Of a DNA stretch of 64,000 nt, positions 10,398-20,641 are shown piece after piece; within the stretch, counting starts at the first letter, position 1, and each line of letters starts with the position of its first letter. The notes beneath the pieces are model-generated. The model searched no databases, was not told the DNA's origin, and was given only the letters and a program-made list of their open reading frames with translations. This DNA comes from Mycolicibacterium helvum (GTDB lineage Bacteria > Actinomycetota > Actinomycetes > Mycobacteriales > Mycobacteriaceae), in contig NZ_AP022596.1 of assembly GCF_010731895.1 (NCBI RefSeq), positions 5,084,001-5,148,000 of the forward strand, written 5' to 3'. A program made the position numbers and the translations under genes.

Positions 10398-11866
10398 GTG
10401 AGCGTCCGGGTAATAAGCGAAAGCCGCAGGGCGGCAAAGGCTTCCAGAAACGTGAGCGAACCGGCGCACCGCCAGGTCGTGAGCGTGCTCAGCAGCGTCC
10501 ACCGCGCCGCGCGCCACGCACCCCGCTGGATCCGGCTCGGCAGGCCGCCTTCGACGTGCTGCGTGCGGTCTCGGAACGCGACGCCTACGCAAACCTGGTG
10601 CTGCCGGCGATGCTGGCCGAGCGTGGGATCCACGGCCGCGACGCGGCGTTCGCCACCGAATTGGCCTACGGCAGCTGCCGCACCCTGGGGCTGCTCGACG
10701 CCGTCATCGCGGCCGCGGCCGGCCGTCCCATCGACCAGATCGACCCGGTTCTACTGGACCTGCTGCGCCTCGGCAGCTATCAGCTGCTGCGCACCAACGT
10801 CGCCATGCACGCCGCGGTGTCCACCACCGTCGAGCAGGCTGGTATCGAATTTGACAGTGTCAGAGCGGGTTTCGTCAACGGTGTACTGCGCACCATCTCC
10901 GGTCGCGACGAAGCGTCCTGGGTGGCAGAGCTGGCGCCATCGGCGGACACCGACCCGATAGGGCATATGGCGTTCGTCCACGCCCATCCGCGCTGGATCG
11001 CCCAGGCGTTCGGCGATGCGCTCGGCGCCGCCGCAGGCGAGCTCGACGCCACCCTGGCCGCCGACGATGCCCGCCCGGGCGTCCATCTGGCTGCTCGGCC
11101 GGGTGTGCTGAGCGCGCAGGAGCTGGCCACCGAGGTCGACGGCACCGTCGGACGGTATTCGCCGTACGCGGTGTACCTCAGTGGCGGTGACCCGGGCCGG
11201 CTCGCGGCGGTGCGTGACGGCAAGGCACTGGTGCAGGACGAGGGCAGCCAGCTGGTGGCCCAGGCGCTGACGCTGGCCCCGCTGATCGGCGACGACGGCG
11301 GGCGCTGGCTGGACCTGTGCTCGGGGCCGGGCGGCAAGACCGCGCTGATCGCCGCTATCGCCGCGCAGCACGGTGGCAGCGTGACCGCGATCGAACCCAC
11401 ACCGCGCCGCGCGGAGCTGGTCGAGCAGAACACCCGCGGCCTGCCGGTCGAGGTGCTGCGGGTCGACGGGCGCGAATCGGGGCTGGCGCCGGGCAGCTTC
11501 GACCGGGTGCTGGTCGACGCGCCGTGTACCGGGCTGGGTGCGTTGCGGCGCCGGCCGGAGGCCCGCTGGCGGCGAACCCCGGGCGACGTTCCGGTGCTCG
11601 CCAAGCTGCAGCGTGAGCTGCTGGCCGCCGCGATCGCCTTGACCCGCCCCGGTGGGGTGATCCTCTACGCCACCTGCTCGCCGCACCTGGCCGAGACGGT
11701 GGGGGTGGTCTCCGATGCGCTGCGCCGCCAGCCGGTGACCGCTCTGGACGCCCGGCCGCTGTTCGCCCCGACTGAAGGGCTGGGTGACGGTCCGTACGTG
11801 CAGCTTTGGCCACATCGGCACGGCACCGACGCGATGTTCGCGGCTGCGCTGCAAAAGACTGTTTAA
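10394..11866 (+). CDS. rsmB: 16S rRNA m5C methyltransferase, RsmB/Fmu family
   Basis: Predicted to methylate 16S rRNA cytosine 967 (E. coli numbering) with SAM. The 490-residue protein begins with a basic, disordered ~45-residue stretch, then a NusB-like RNA-binding domain (~50-185) and a Rossmann methyltransferase domain. SAM-binding [19 protein letters not shown] is near 308-326. The catalytic cysteine motifs are [15 protein letters not shown] and [11 protein letters not shown]. It sits between fmt and rpe exactly as in other mycobacteria, with 4-base overlap to fmt. Confidence 0.93.
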   Translation: MSERPGNKRKPQGGKGFQKRERTGAPPGRERAQQRPPRRAPRTPLDPARQAAFDVLRAVSERDAYANLVLPAMLAERGIHGRDAAFATELAYGSCRTLGLLDAVIAAAAGRPIDQIDPVLLDLLRLGSYQLLRTNVAMHAAVSTTVEQAGIEFDSVRAGFVNGVLRTISGRDEASWVAELAPSADTDPIGHMAFVHAHPRWIAQAFGDALGAAAGELDATLAADDARPGVHLAARPGVLSAQELATEVDGTVGRYSPYAVYLSGGDPGRLAAVRDGKALVQDEGSQLVAQALTLAPLIGDDGGRWLDLCSGPGGKTALIAAIAAQHGGSVTAIEPTPRRAELVEQNTRGLPVEVLRVDGRESGLAPGSFDRVLVDAPCTGLGALRRRPEARWRRTPGDVPVLAKLQRELLAAAIALTRPGGVILYATCSPHLAETVGVVSDALRRQPVTALDARPLFAPTEGLGDGPYVQLWPHRHGTDAMFAAALQKTV

Positions 11867-11869
11867 GGT
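11864..11869 (+). promoter_or_regulatory. Possible -10 box for rpe
   Basis: TAAGGT overlaps the rsmB stop codon and ends 7 nt before the rpe ATG at 11877, allowing a leaderless transcript in addition to read-through from rsmB. The match is short and could be chance. Confidence 0.3.
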
Positions 11870-11876
11870 TGCAGCC

Positions 11877-12563
11877 ATGGTGACACCGCCCCGTCCACTG
11901 ATCGCGCCGTCGATCCTGTCCGCCGACTTCGCTCACCTCGCCGACGAAGCGGCCGCTGTCGAGGGCGCCGACTGGCTGCACGTCGATGTGATGGACGGCC
12001 ACTTCGTGCCGAACCTCACGCTCGGCCTGCCGGTGGTGGAGAGCCTGCTGGCGGCCACCGACATCCCGATGGACTGCCACCTGATGATCGACAACCCGGA
12101 CCGCTGGGCCCCCGGATACGCCGAGGCCGGGGCCTACAACGTCACCTTCCACGCCGAGGCCACCGACAACCCGGTCGGCGTCGCCCGCGATATCCGCGCC
12201 GCCGGCGCCAAGGCGGGTCTTGCGGTGAAGCCGGGCACCCCGCTGGAGCCGTACCTGGAGATCCTGCGCGATTTCGACACGTTGCTGGTGATGTCGGTCG
12301 AGCCGGGCTTCGGCGGGCAGAGCTTCATCGCCGAGGTGCTCTCCAAAGTCGCGACGGCGCGGCGGCTGGTCGATTCCGGCGAGCTGACGATCCTGGTGGA
12401 GATCGACGGCGGCATCAATGCCGACACCATCGAGCTGGCCGCCGAGGCCGGCGTGGACTGCTTCGTCGCGGGTTCGGCCGTGTATGGCGCGCAGGACCCC
12501 GCTGCCGCGGTGGAGGCGCTGCGTCGCCAGGCGGCGAGCACCTCGCAGCATCTGCGGATATGA
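11877..12563 (+). CDS. rpe: Ribulose-phosphate 3-epimerase
   Basis: Interconverts ribulose-5-phosphate and xylulose-5-phosphate in the pentose phosphate pathway; 228 residues, a TIM barrel of standard length. Metal and catalytic motifs are present: APSILSADF near the N-terminus, [25 protein letters not shown] and EIDGGIN. The chosen start follows the rsmB stop by 10 bp; an earlier in-frame codon lies within rsmB and lacks homology. The ATGA overlap with ribD links pentose phosphate supply to riboflavin synthesis, which consumes ribulose-5-phosphate. Confidence 0.95.
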   Translation: MVTPPRPLIAPSILSADFAHLADEAAAVEGADWLHVDVMDGHFVPNLTLGLPVVESLLAATDIPMDCHLMIDNPDRWAPGYAEAGAYNVTFHAEATDNPVGVARDIRAAGAKAGLAVKPGTPLEPYLEILRDFDTLLVMSVEPGFGGQSFIAEVLSKVATARRLVDSGELTILVEIDGGINADTIELAAEAGVDCFVAGSAVYGAQDPAAAVEALRRQAASTSQHLRI

Positions 12564-13579
12564 CGGTAGCCACGCCGGCGGCGGTGGAGGCCGCGATGGG
12601 GCTGGCCATCGCCCAAGCTCAACGGGTCAAGGGTTCAACGTATCCGAATCCTCCTGTGGGAGCGGTCATTCTGGATGCTGCGGGCGAAGTCGTTGGTGTC
12701 GGCGGCACTCAACCGGCGGGCGGTCCGCACGCCGAAGTGGTGGCGCTGCGGGCGGCGGGGGAGCGTGCTGCCGGTGGCACCGCCGTCGTCACCCTCGAGC
12801 CGTGCAATCACCATGGCCGCACTCCGCCGTGCGTCGACGCCCTGATCCAGGCCGGCGTGGCTTCGGTGGTCTACGCCGTCGCCGATCCCAATCCGGTCGC
12901 CGCGGGCGGCGCCGACCGCCTGCGCGGCGGGGGGATCGCAGTGACCGCCGGGGTGTGCGCCGACGAGGTGTCGGGTGGCCCGCTGCGTGAATGGCTGCAC
13001 AAACAACGGACCGGCCGGCCGCACGTCACCTGGAAGTACGCCACGAGCGTCGACGGGCGCAGCGCCGCCGCCGACGGCTCTTCCCAATGGATCACCAGCG
13101 ACGCGGCGCGCGCCGATCTGCATGTGCGCCGCGCGGCGTGCGACGCGATCGTGGTCGGCACGGGCACAGTCTTCATCGATGACCCGACGCTGACCGCCCG
13201 GCTGCCCGGCGGGGGACTGGCGCAGCGCCAGCCGCTTCGGGTGGTCGTCGGCATGCGGGAGATCTCCCCGGAAGCTAAGGTGCTCAACGATGATTCGCGC
13301 ACAATGGTGATTCGCACCCACGATCCGAACGAGGTGATCCAGGCGCTGTCGGATCGTACCGATGTGCTCGTCGAGGGTGGCCCGACGCTCGCCGGCGCCT
13401 TTTTGCGGGCTGGGGCGATCGACCGAATCCTGGCCTATGTCGGCCCGATTCTGCTGGGCGGTCCGGTCACCGCCGTCGATGACGTCGGCGTGTCGAGCAT
13501 CGCGCGGGCGCTGCGCTGGCGGTACGACGGTGTCGACCGGATCGGGCCCGATCTGCTGCTGAGTCTGGTGCCGGGCTAG
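12560..13579 (+). CDS. ribD: Bifunctional riboflavin deaminase/reductase
   Basis: Performs the second and third steps of riboflavin synthesis: deamination of the pyrimidinone and NADPH reduction of the ribosyl side chain. In 339 residues the N-terminal deaminase has the zinc motif HAEVVAL and [11 protein letters not shown]. The C-terminal reductase (from ~150) has [30 protein letters not shown] and [12 protein letters not shown]. Overlaps rpe by 4 bases. It is followed after only 5 bp by the convergent end of the catabolic island; in M. tuberculosis the next gene is the convergent P55 gene. Confidence 0.95.
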   Translation: MTVATPAAVEAAMGLAIAQAQRVKGSTYPNPPVGAVILDAAGEVVGVGGTQPAGGPHAEVVALRAAGERAAGGTAVVTLEPCNHHGRTPPCVDALIQAGVASVVYAVADPNPVAAGGADRLRGGGIAVTAGVCADEVSGGPLREWLHKQRTGRPHVTWKYATSVDGRSAAADGSSQWITSDAARADLHVRRAACDAIVVGTGTVFIDDPTLTARLPGGGLAQRQPLRVVVGMREISPEAKVLNDDSRTMVIRTHDPNEVIQALSDRTDVLVEGGPTLAGAFLRAGAIDRILAYVGPILLGGPVTAVDDVGVSSIARALRWRYDGVDRIGPDLLLSLVPG

Positions 13580-13584
13580 CGGGT

Positions 13585-14604
13585 TTATGGCCGGGTCAGC
13601 AGCGACGCCGGCGTTTTGACGAACATTGTGGTGATGGTCTCCGGGTCCACGCCGTAGTGGTCGCGCAGGAGCGGCATGATGGTCCGGGGGAGATGGCCGT
13701 AACCAAGTCCGCCGTAGTGTCGTTGGTTGATCTTCATCCAGACATCGCAGCCGAGCACGAGTTGCTCACCGAACCCCTCGCCGATGAGCGTGGTGAGATC
13801 CGCCAGCCGCTGTTGATCGGTCGCATCCCGGTGGAAATCGCCCCAATAGAATTCCGCGCCGAAGGTGTCGTACTCGAGTATCGCGCCCGACGCCGCGACG
13901 TCGCGGTGATAGGGCAGATCGAGGTGTTCGTCCATGTGGCTGAAGACGACCCGACTGGCAGTCATGCCCTCACTGAGCAGAACATCCAGGATGGACAAGG
14001 CGTGGGTGCCGAATGGGTCCAGATGGATATTCACCGCCGTTCCGGTTGCCGCGCCCGCGGCACCTGCGGCCCGTACCACTCGCCATTCGCGATCGGTGAT
14101 GGTTGCGCTAGTCCCGATTTCGCCGATGATCGCCGGACGGATACCCGTTCCTTCGATGCCGTCGCGCAGCTCGGTGAGGAAGAAGTCGGCCACCGCGTCG
14201 ACATCGGCCGACTCGACCCACTGCGGATGCGCATCGTGGACGTAGATGCCGGTGGACACGACGATGTTGACGCCCGTCCGGCGGGCGAGCGCCGGCAGGT
14301 CCGACACACGCCGGCCGAGATTGACCGGGGTGAGGTCGACCAGCGTCTGTCCACCTGCTTGGGCGAAGTCGTAGAGTTCGGTCTCGGTGACAGCGGGGTC
14401 ATCGAGGACCAGGTTGTCCTCGGAGCCATGGATGTGCCAACGCAGCCATCCGAGGTTGTCCATCGTGACCGCGACCGGATCGCAACGATCGGGCGGCGCC
14501 GAATACCAGACACGCGCATCGGAGAACAGGTGCTCGTGCATGCTTGTCACACCGAGTGACGCCGCCGGCACTGGGCCACCGACTGTGTGGATGTAACCCG
14601 TCAT
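13585..14604 (-). CDS. Phosphotriesterase-family metal hydrolase (PHP/lactonase-like)
   Basis: A 339-residue TIM-barrel amidohydrolase. Metal ligands are visible: HEH at residues 23-25, Glu162 in GEIGT as bridging ligand, His in NIHLDPF and FSHMDEH, and Asp in LGCDVW. A bridging glutamate in EIGT instead of carboxylated Lys resembles E. coli PHP rather than the organophosphate-degrading PTE. Likely substrates are lactones or similar esters, perhaps of a sugar acid, given the sugar ABC genes ahead. The start at 14604 overlaps the permease stop (ATGA) and is the family's N-terminus; an open frame continues upstream but is a shadow of the permease. Last gene of the minus-strand operon. Confidence 0.85.
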   Translation of the reverse strand: MTGYIHTVGGPVPAASLGVTSMHEHLFSDARVWYSAPPDRCDPVAVTMDNLGWLRWHIHGSEDNLVLDDPAVTETELYDFAQAGGQTLVDLTPVNLGRRVSDLPALARRTGVNIVVSTGIYVHDAHPQWVESADVDAVADFFLTELRDGIEGTGIRPAIIGEIGTSATITDREWRVVRAAGAAGAATGTAVNIHLDPFGTHALSILDVLLSEGMTASRVVFSHMDEHLDLPYHRDVAASGAILEYDTFGAEFYWGDFHRDATDQQRLADLTTLIGEGFGEQLVLGCDVWMKINQRHYGGLGYGHLPRTIMPLLRDHYGVDPETITTMFVKTPASLLTRP

Positions 14605-15437
14605 CGTTCGATGCCAGCCGTCAGACCGCGAACGATGTACCGCTGGACGAATACTGCGAACAGCAGGACGGGGGCGCTGGTCAACAGGGCGGCGGCGGCA
14701 AGCTGATCCCAGTGCACTGACGCATATCCCTTGTATCGGGAGGCGAGAATGGGAATGGTCGGATTCGCCGATGTCAGGGCAAGGGCGATGGTGACCTCGT
14801 TCCACATGTTCACCGCGAGAATGATTGCCGTGGTGGCAATTCCGGGAATCACCAGCGGTAGCGACACATAGCGCAAAGTACGCCAGGTGCTGCAGCCATC
14901 GAGCGTCGCCGCTTCGGAAAGCTCGGGCGGCAGTGCGCGGAAAAAGGCCAGCATCAGCCACATCGCCAGTGGCACAGCCGCGGTCTGGTAGGCCAGGGCG
15001 AGTCCGAGCGCGGTGTCGTAGAGCCCGATGCTCTGCAGCACTGAATACAGCGGAATGGCCACCAGGAAGTCGGGAAACAGGTACGCGACGAACAGCCATG
15101 CGAGTAACCCGGTGCGTGCACGCACCTCACGGCGGGTGAGGATGAAGGCCGCCGGAATCACCACGACCATGGTGATCACCAGGGTAATTCCGACGGTCAG
15201 GGCGCTCATACCCAGTGCTTGGATGAATCCTTGGTCATTCCATACGGTTTCGAACGCGGAAAACCGGGGGGTGAAGATGAATCGCGGCTCGCCGAAGGTC
15301 GCCACCGGATCCTGGGTAGCGATGCAAAATGTCCAGTACAAGGGGAAGAGGGTCAGTAGGACCGCCATTCCCAGGAATGTCCACTTGCCCAGCGATGCGA
15401 CGCGGCTAAGCACGGGAGCCCCTGAGTCCACGGACAC
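14601..15437 (-). CDS. Carbohydrate ABC permease, MalG type
   Basis: Inner-membrane subunit of a sugar-type (CUT1) importer, 278 residues and six predicted helices. The cytoplasmic EAA loop reads EAATLDGCSTWRTLRYVSLP and docks on the ATPase. GTG start, overlapping the end of the partner permease by 32 bp; a later start inside the first residues is possible. Operon order (minus strand) is binding protein, MalF-type permease, MalG-type permease, hydrolase. No ATPase is in this group; the MsmK/UgpC-type ATPase gene just upstream is the likely motor. Confidence 0.9.
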   Translation of the reverse strand: MSVDSGAPVLSRVASLGKWTFLGMAVLLTLFPLYWTFCIATQDPVATFGEPRFIFTPRFSAFETVWNDQGFIQALGMSALTVGITLVITMVVVIPAAFILTRREVRARTGLLAWLFVAYLFPDFLVAIPLYSVLQSIGLYDTALGLALAYQTAAVPLAMWLMLAFFRALPPELSEAATLDGCSTWRTLRYVSLPLVIPGIATTAIILAVNMWNEVTIALALTSANPTIPILASRYKGYASVHWDQLAAAALLTSAPVLLFAVFVQRYIVRGLTAGIER

Positions 15438-16326
15438 CCAGCACGATGACTACGGCGGCGCCGATCAACAGTGCGAACACCACCATCATTGTCATGCCCA
15501 TGCTCATCTCGTGCGCCCGGAATGCGGTGCGATACGCCAACATCTGGGTGAATTCGGTCGCCTGGCCCGGGCCCCCGTTTGTCGTGCCAAAGGCCAGGGC
15601 GAAGACCTTGAGACAGTCGATCGACCTGATGCCGGCAACAACGAGGAGCAGCGGGGTGATCATCGGCAGGGTGAGGTATCGGAACCGCTGCAGATAGTTC
15701 GCGCCGTCGAGTGCGGCTGCTTCGAACGGTTCCGCAGGAAGAGCCTGCAAGCCCGCCTGCAGGATCACGAACACGAATCCGGTTTGCCACCAGGCATCGA
15801 TCATCGCCAATGCCGGCAATGCCAGATTGGAGTCGCCGAGAAGATTGACGCCGTCGATACCGATTCGTGCTGCCAGCCAGGGGACGACGCCCAGCGTCGG
15901 ATCCAGCATGGCCTTCCAGATCATCGAGACCACGATGCCTGACACCATGAGTGGGGCGATGAAGATCGTGCGCAGCCAGGGGATGTTGCGCCCGGCCCGT
16001 TCGACAGCGAGAGCCAGGACCAGCCCGAGTACCAATTCGGACCCGACTGCCAGGACTGTGAAGACCCCGGTTCGGGCAAGTGATGCCCAATACTCCGAAC
16101 TGGTCAGGACCGTGAAGTAGTTGGCAAGCCCGACGAAGCTGAACCTGCTGCCCCAGTTCCAGTTGAAGAGGCTCAGGTAGATGGCGTAACAAAGGGGGAA
16201 CAGCGTTGCCAGCGCGAGCACGGCGAGCAGCGGGCCAAGGAAGGTGATTGACGCTCCGTCGGTTCGGTCGCGGGCACGCGCGCCGACGGCGGCTGCCTCA
16301 TCGGTACCGGTCAACGTATCCCTCAC
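15406..16326 (-). CDS. Carbohydrate ABC permease, MalF type
   Basis: The other membrane subunit of the CUT1 importer, 306 residues with six helices and a ~30-residue cytoplasmic N-terminus. The EAA loop is FEAAALDGANYLQRFRYLTLP. GTG start, overlapping the binding-protein stop by 4 bases (GTGA), so translation is coupled. With the following permease it should form the heterodimeric channel. Substrate cannot be assigned from the permease alone. Confidence 0.9.
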   Translation of the reverse strand: MRDTLTGTDEAAAVGARARDRTDGASITFLGPLLAVLALATLFPLCYAIYLSLFNWNWGSRFSFVGLANYFTVLTSSEYWASLARTGVFTVLAVGSELVLGLVLALAVERAGRNIPWLRTIFIAPLMVSGIVVSMIWKAMLDPTLGVVPWLAARIGIDGVNLLGDSNLALPALAMIDAWWQTGFVFVILQAGLQALPAEPFEAAALDGANYLQRFRYLTLPMITPLLLVVAGIRSIDCLKVFALAFGTTNGGPGQATEFTQMLAYRTAFRAHEMSMGMTMMVVFALLIGAAVVIVLGVRGLRGSRA

Positions 16327-17702
16327 GGATAGAGGGAGGCCATCTTGGTCTGAGCGTCGGTCATGACGGCCGAGGGATCCTTGCCTTGAGCCATCGCCAG
16401 AACCGCGTCGACGATGACGAGTAGGGCAGGGTCGGCGTCTTCCTTGATGACTGCCGTGGGCCGTGCTGTAGCGAGTGACTGTTTCACCGCGCTGACGTAT
16501 TCCGGCACGAAAGCCGATGTGTAGACCGGCATGTCGGTTGAGGATTGCCGCGGCGCCCCACCGGTGGCCGCGCCGATCTCAGCAGTGCGCTGCTTGTCGG
16601 TGAACCACTGGGTGAAGAGCCATGCCGCACCCTTGTTGTGACTCGCAGAGGGGATCGACAACGCCCAACTCCACAGTCCGCTGGTTCCGCCCTTGGCGGC
16701 CGGCGGTAGGGGGGCGTAGCCCACTTTGCCGACGATGGCCGACTGGTCGGGCTTCTCGAAGTTCGGTCCAAAGACACTGGCGTCAAGGTAGAAGGCGGCT
16801 TTGCCCTGGCTGAACAGAGCGCTCGCATCCGACCAGTCCAGGGCGAATTTGTTGGGTGGCCCCGCGGCGATCAACTGGGCATAGTCGTCAAGCCCTTGCC
16901 GGATCGCCGGATCGGTCATCCGCGGCTTGTTCCAGGCGCCGTTGAAATAGACGTTGTACGGCAGTGTGATGGGAGGGTTGGTCGCAGGCCACTCGTTGAA
17001 CACCATCGCGGTCGGGGTGTCGACGATGGAGGTGGCCCGAACACCGCGGACGACCGAACCGAATACCTCACCGTTTCCTTGCTCGGTAATGAGTTTGGCC
17101 CCCGCGATCAGGTCAGCCATCGTCGCGGGAACCTTGCCGCCGAGGTACTTCCCGACGAGATCCTTGTTGTAGAAAAGGATGTAGGTCTCAGTCGAGATCG
17201 GTACTCCGTATAGGGCCGCGTTGGAGTCGCCGGAGGGTAGGGTCGCGGGCTCGACGATGCCCTTCGGGAAGTCTGCCAGGTCGTAGCCGGAGGCCGTCAG
17301 CGACGCGTTGTTGATCATCGGGGTGAGGGGCTCCACCAGACCGGCTGCTTGCAGCGTCGCAAGATTGGTGTCGAGTCCGGTCATGACCACGTCCGGAGCG
17401 TCGGGTGTGCGGACGGCCTGATCGAGCTTGTCGAAGTAGAGGTCCTCGGCATAGGACTGGGCGTCGACCTTGATGCCCGTCGCGCTCTCGAAGTCCGCCA
17501 GCTTCGTCTTGACGGCCTCGGTCCACGGATGTTGGTCAAGCATGACGTGAATTGTCGTGCCGGAGAACCGTTTCCAGTCGAATGCGCCTTCAGCCGATAC
17601 GCTGGATGATTCCTTTGGAGTGTTGCCCATGCCGGCGCATGCGGACACCGCCAGCATGACACACGCACATAAGGCCGCTAGGACAATTCTTGTCTTGGTC
17701 AT
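16323..17702 (-). CDS. Sugar ABC transporter substrate-binding lipoprotein
   Basis: Extracellular solute-binding protein of the UgpB/MalE cluster, 459 residues. The signal peptide (residues ~4-21) ends in the lipobox AVSAC, so the mature protein is membrane-tethered through Cys. The body has typical FESATGIKVDAQSYAEDLYFDKLDQ and late WSWALSIPSASHNKGAAWLFTQWF elements. The ATG at 17702 has a strong GGAGG 5-9 nt upstream; an upstream in-frame codon (17753) lacks one and would precede the signal peptide by 17 residues. First gene of the importer operon; its promoter region carries a 14-bp perfect palindrome (17772-17785), the proposed GntR operator. Confidence 0.9.
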   Translation of the reverse strand: MTKTRIVLAALCACVMLAVSACAGMGNTPKESSSVSAEGAFDWKRFSGTTIHVMLDQHPWTEAVKTKLADFESATGIKVDAQSYAEDLYFDKLDQAVRTPDAPDVVMTGLDTNLATLQAAGLVEPLTPMINNASLTASGYDLADFPKGIVEPATLPSGDSNAALYGVPISTETYILFYNKDLVGKYLGGKVPATMADLIAGAKLITEQGNGEVFGSVVRGVRATSIVDTPTAMVFNEWPATNPPITLPYNVYFNGAWNKPRMTDPAIRQGLDDYAQLIAAGPPNKFALDWSDASALFSQGKAAFYLDASVFGPNFEKPDQSAIVGKVGYAPLPPAAKGGTSGLWSWALSIPSASHNKGAAWLFTQWFTDKQRTAEIGAATGGAPRQSSTDMPVYTSAFVPEYVSAVKQSLATARPTAVIKEDADPALLVIVDAVLAMAQGKDPSAVMTDAQTKMASLYP

Positions 17703-17771
17703 CGCGCCTCCGTGGGCTTTGGGCAGGTGGGAGGCGTTGATTACGCCGAGCACAGCTCCTTGAATACGATT

Positions 17772-17785
17772 CTTAGTATACTAAG
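17772..17785. promoter_or_regulatory. Predicted GntR operator, site A
   Basis: CTTAGTATACTAAG is a perfect 14-bp palindrome 70-83 bp upstream of the sugar-binding lipoprotein start. Related sequences lie before the first aminotransferase (20473-20486) and before the peptide-binding protein (21635-21648). The GT-A/T-AC core fits operators of GntR-family regulators, and one GntR gene sits in the middle of the island. On the minus strand TAGTAT inside it could serve as the -10 box, so binding would block transcription. Confidence 0.6.
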
Positions 17786-17881
17786 CACACTTAGTTCTTG
17801 TATGGCTGTTTTCGCGTTTTTAACACAGAGGTAACTCTGGCCGTTCGGCAGCGTCAACTCGGTTTGCCGCACACTGCGCAC

Positions 17882-18976
<1,095 letters not shown>

Positions 18977-19069
18977 AACGGGACCACCTTCTGAGTCAAG
19001 GGTGTGGCAGGTTCGCCGAACGAGTCAAGTATGCGGCGCTCCGTGTGAGCGCGCAGTACCTGGTCAACG

Positions 19070-20434
19070 TTAAGCCAGCCCAGGGCTTTGGCGCTCCTTG
19101 GCGATGACGGACAGTGCATCGGCTGCCGCAGTGAGGGTTTCGTCGATGTCCTCGTCGGTGTGTACGAGCGACACGAAAAGGTTCTCGAACTGCAGGGGGT
19201 GGAAGAGGACACCACGTACGACCATCTCCTGATACCAGCGAGTGAACAGCGCTTCATCGGCGTGGGTGACGGCATCTCGCCAATTCCGGATGGGAGCGTC
19301 GGCGAACCAGAGTTGGAATACGGTGCCCAGGCCCTCTACGTAGGCATCGAGGCCGTGGTCGGCAGCCAACACGGAAAGGCCCTCGGCGAGTCGGGTGCCG
19401 CGGGCGCGGGCTCGCTCGTAGAGTCCGGGCTCGGCGAGCGCGTCCATGGTGGCGGATACTGCCGCGCACTGAACGACGTTGGCGTTGTAGGTGCCCGAAT
19501 GCGAATACGTGCCGTCAGCCACCAACCGCATTGCGTCGGCGCTGCCGCCGACGGCCGCGACCGGAAAACCGCCGCCCAGGCCTTTTGCGAAGGTGGTGAG
19601 ATCGGGGTTGACCCCGAACCACTCCTGAGCTCCGCCCCGCGCAAATCGGAACCCGGTGATCACCTCGTCGAAAATGAGCATTGCGCCGTATTTGTGAGTC
19701 TCGGAGCGCAGCAGCTCGAGATAGCCAGGTTCGGGCAGGATGCAGCCGGTGTTGAAAACTGCGGGTTCGGTCAACACCGCCGCGACTTCGTGGCCTCGTT
19801 GTGCCATGAACTGAGTGAACAGGTCGGCGTCGTTCCAGGTGAGCACTGCCAGCGTCGACTCCAATTCCGCTGGGACACCGGGGCCCATCGCGACGGGTCT
19901 CGGGCTGTCGGCCGGCCCGGCCAGTGCGGGATCAACGTGGTTGGACCAGTAAACCGTGTCCTGCCAGCCGTGATAATGCCCTTCGAAACGGACTATGAGT
20001 CGGCGCCCGGTGGTCGCTCGTGCCAGGCGAACCGCGGTGCCGACCGCCTCGGAACCTGAGTTGGTGAAGCGAACCTGTTCAACGCTGGGAACGGCGGCGA
20101 CAACCTTCTCGGCAGCTTCGATCTCGAGTTCGTAGGGCAGCCCGAAGCAGGTGCCGAGTTCGTCGATGGCGGCTGACACGGCGCGGGTGATATCGGGGTG
20201 GCGGTGCCCGAGGATCATCGGCCCCAGTCCCAGGAGGTAATCGACGTACTCGTTGCCGTCCACGTCGGTGATGCGCGATCCGCGCCCCTGGGTGATGAAG
20301 AGCGGGTACGGCCGCCAACCGTTGCGGGGGAGTCGCGCTGTGCTGCCGGCTCCCCCCGGTACGGTGCGCCGTGCTCGCTCAAACATCCGGGCTGAACCAC
20401 TCGTCCGCGCCCGGAAGGCCTGCTCGAAACCCAT
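19070..20434 (-). CDS. Class III PLP aminotransferase (glutamate-1-semialdehyde aminomutase-like), copy A
   Basis: Fold-type I PLP enzyme of 454 residues. Expected active-site features are SGSEA (126-130), the GHYHGW segment that packs on the cofactor, FDEVITGFR with Asp256 binding the pyridine nitrogen, and Lys284 (TFAKGLGGG) forming the Schiff base. It resembles glutamate-1-semialdehyde aminomutase and beta-amino-acid or amino-alcohol aminotransferases; haem-type biosynthesis is unlikely in this context. A close paralogue of exactly the same length lies at 28399-29763. First gene of the minus-strand operon, with a predicted GntR operator over its -10 region (TATACT on the minus strand). Substrate unknown. 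Confidence 0.88.
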   Translation of the reverse strand: MGFEQAFRARTSGSARMFERARRTVPGGAGSTARLPRNGWRPYPLFITQGRGSRITDVDGNEYVDYLLGLGPMILGHRHPDITRAVSAAIDELGTCFGLPYELEIEAAEKVVAAVPSVEQVRFTNSGSEAVGTAVRLARATTGRRLIVRFEGHYHGWQDTVYWSNHVDPALAGPADSPRPVAMGPGVPAELESTLAVLTWNDADLFTQFMAQRGHEVAAVLTEPAVFNTGCILPEPGYLELLRSETHKYGAMLIFDEVITGFRFARGGAQEWFGVNPDLTTFAKGLGGGFPVAAVGGSADAMRLVADGTYSHSGTYNANVVQCAAVSATMDALAEPGLYERARARGTRLAEGLSVLAADHGLDAYVEGLGTVFQLWFADAPIRNWRDAVTHADEALFTRWYQEMVVRGVLFHPLQFENLFVSLVHTDEDIDETLTAAADALSVIAKERQSPGLA

Positions 20435-20463
20435 GACTATCCCTCGTTCGCCGTTTCCGGCAA

Positions 20464-20486
20464 CTTATCATAATAAGTATACAAAG
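20464..20486. promoter_or_regulatory. Predicted GntR operator, site B (two overlapping palindromes)
   Basis: ATAAGTATACAAAG (20473-20486) matches site A at 11 of 14 positions. It overlaps a second inverted repeat, CTTAT-CATA-ATAAG (20464-20477). On the minus strand the element contains TATACT, an ideal -10 box for the aminotransferase A gene, whose ATG is 39 bp downstream of the -10. Confidence 0.5.
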
Positions 20487-20562
20487 AGCCTCGAATTTCG
20501 GCCGCGCCCGCCATCACAGTCGAACTCGCCGTCGGTAGGCATACCGAGCATGACCGCGATGC

Positions 20563-20568
20563 TAGACT
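20563..20568 (+). promoter_or_regulatory. Candidate -10 box for the gntR-type gene
   Basis: TAGACT (TANNNT) about 73 bp before the regulator start, giving a leader of roughly 65 nt. It is separate from site B, so the regulator may not be strongly autoregulated. Confidence 0.3.
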
Positions 20569-20641
20569 CGTTGACTCGTACATGCCGGGCGGACGGGCAA
20601 GTTCCCGCCACCAAAGGTGGCTAGGCAAGGGGTGGAGGCCT

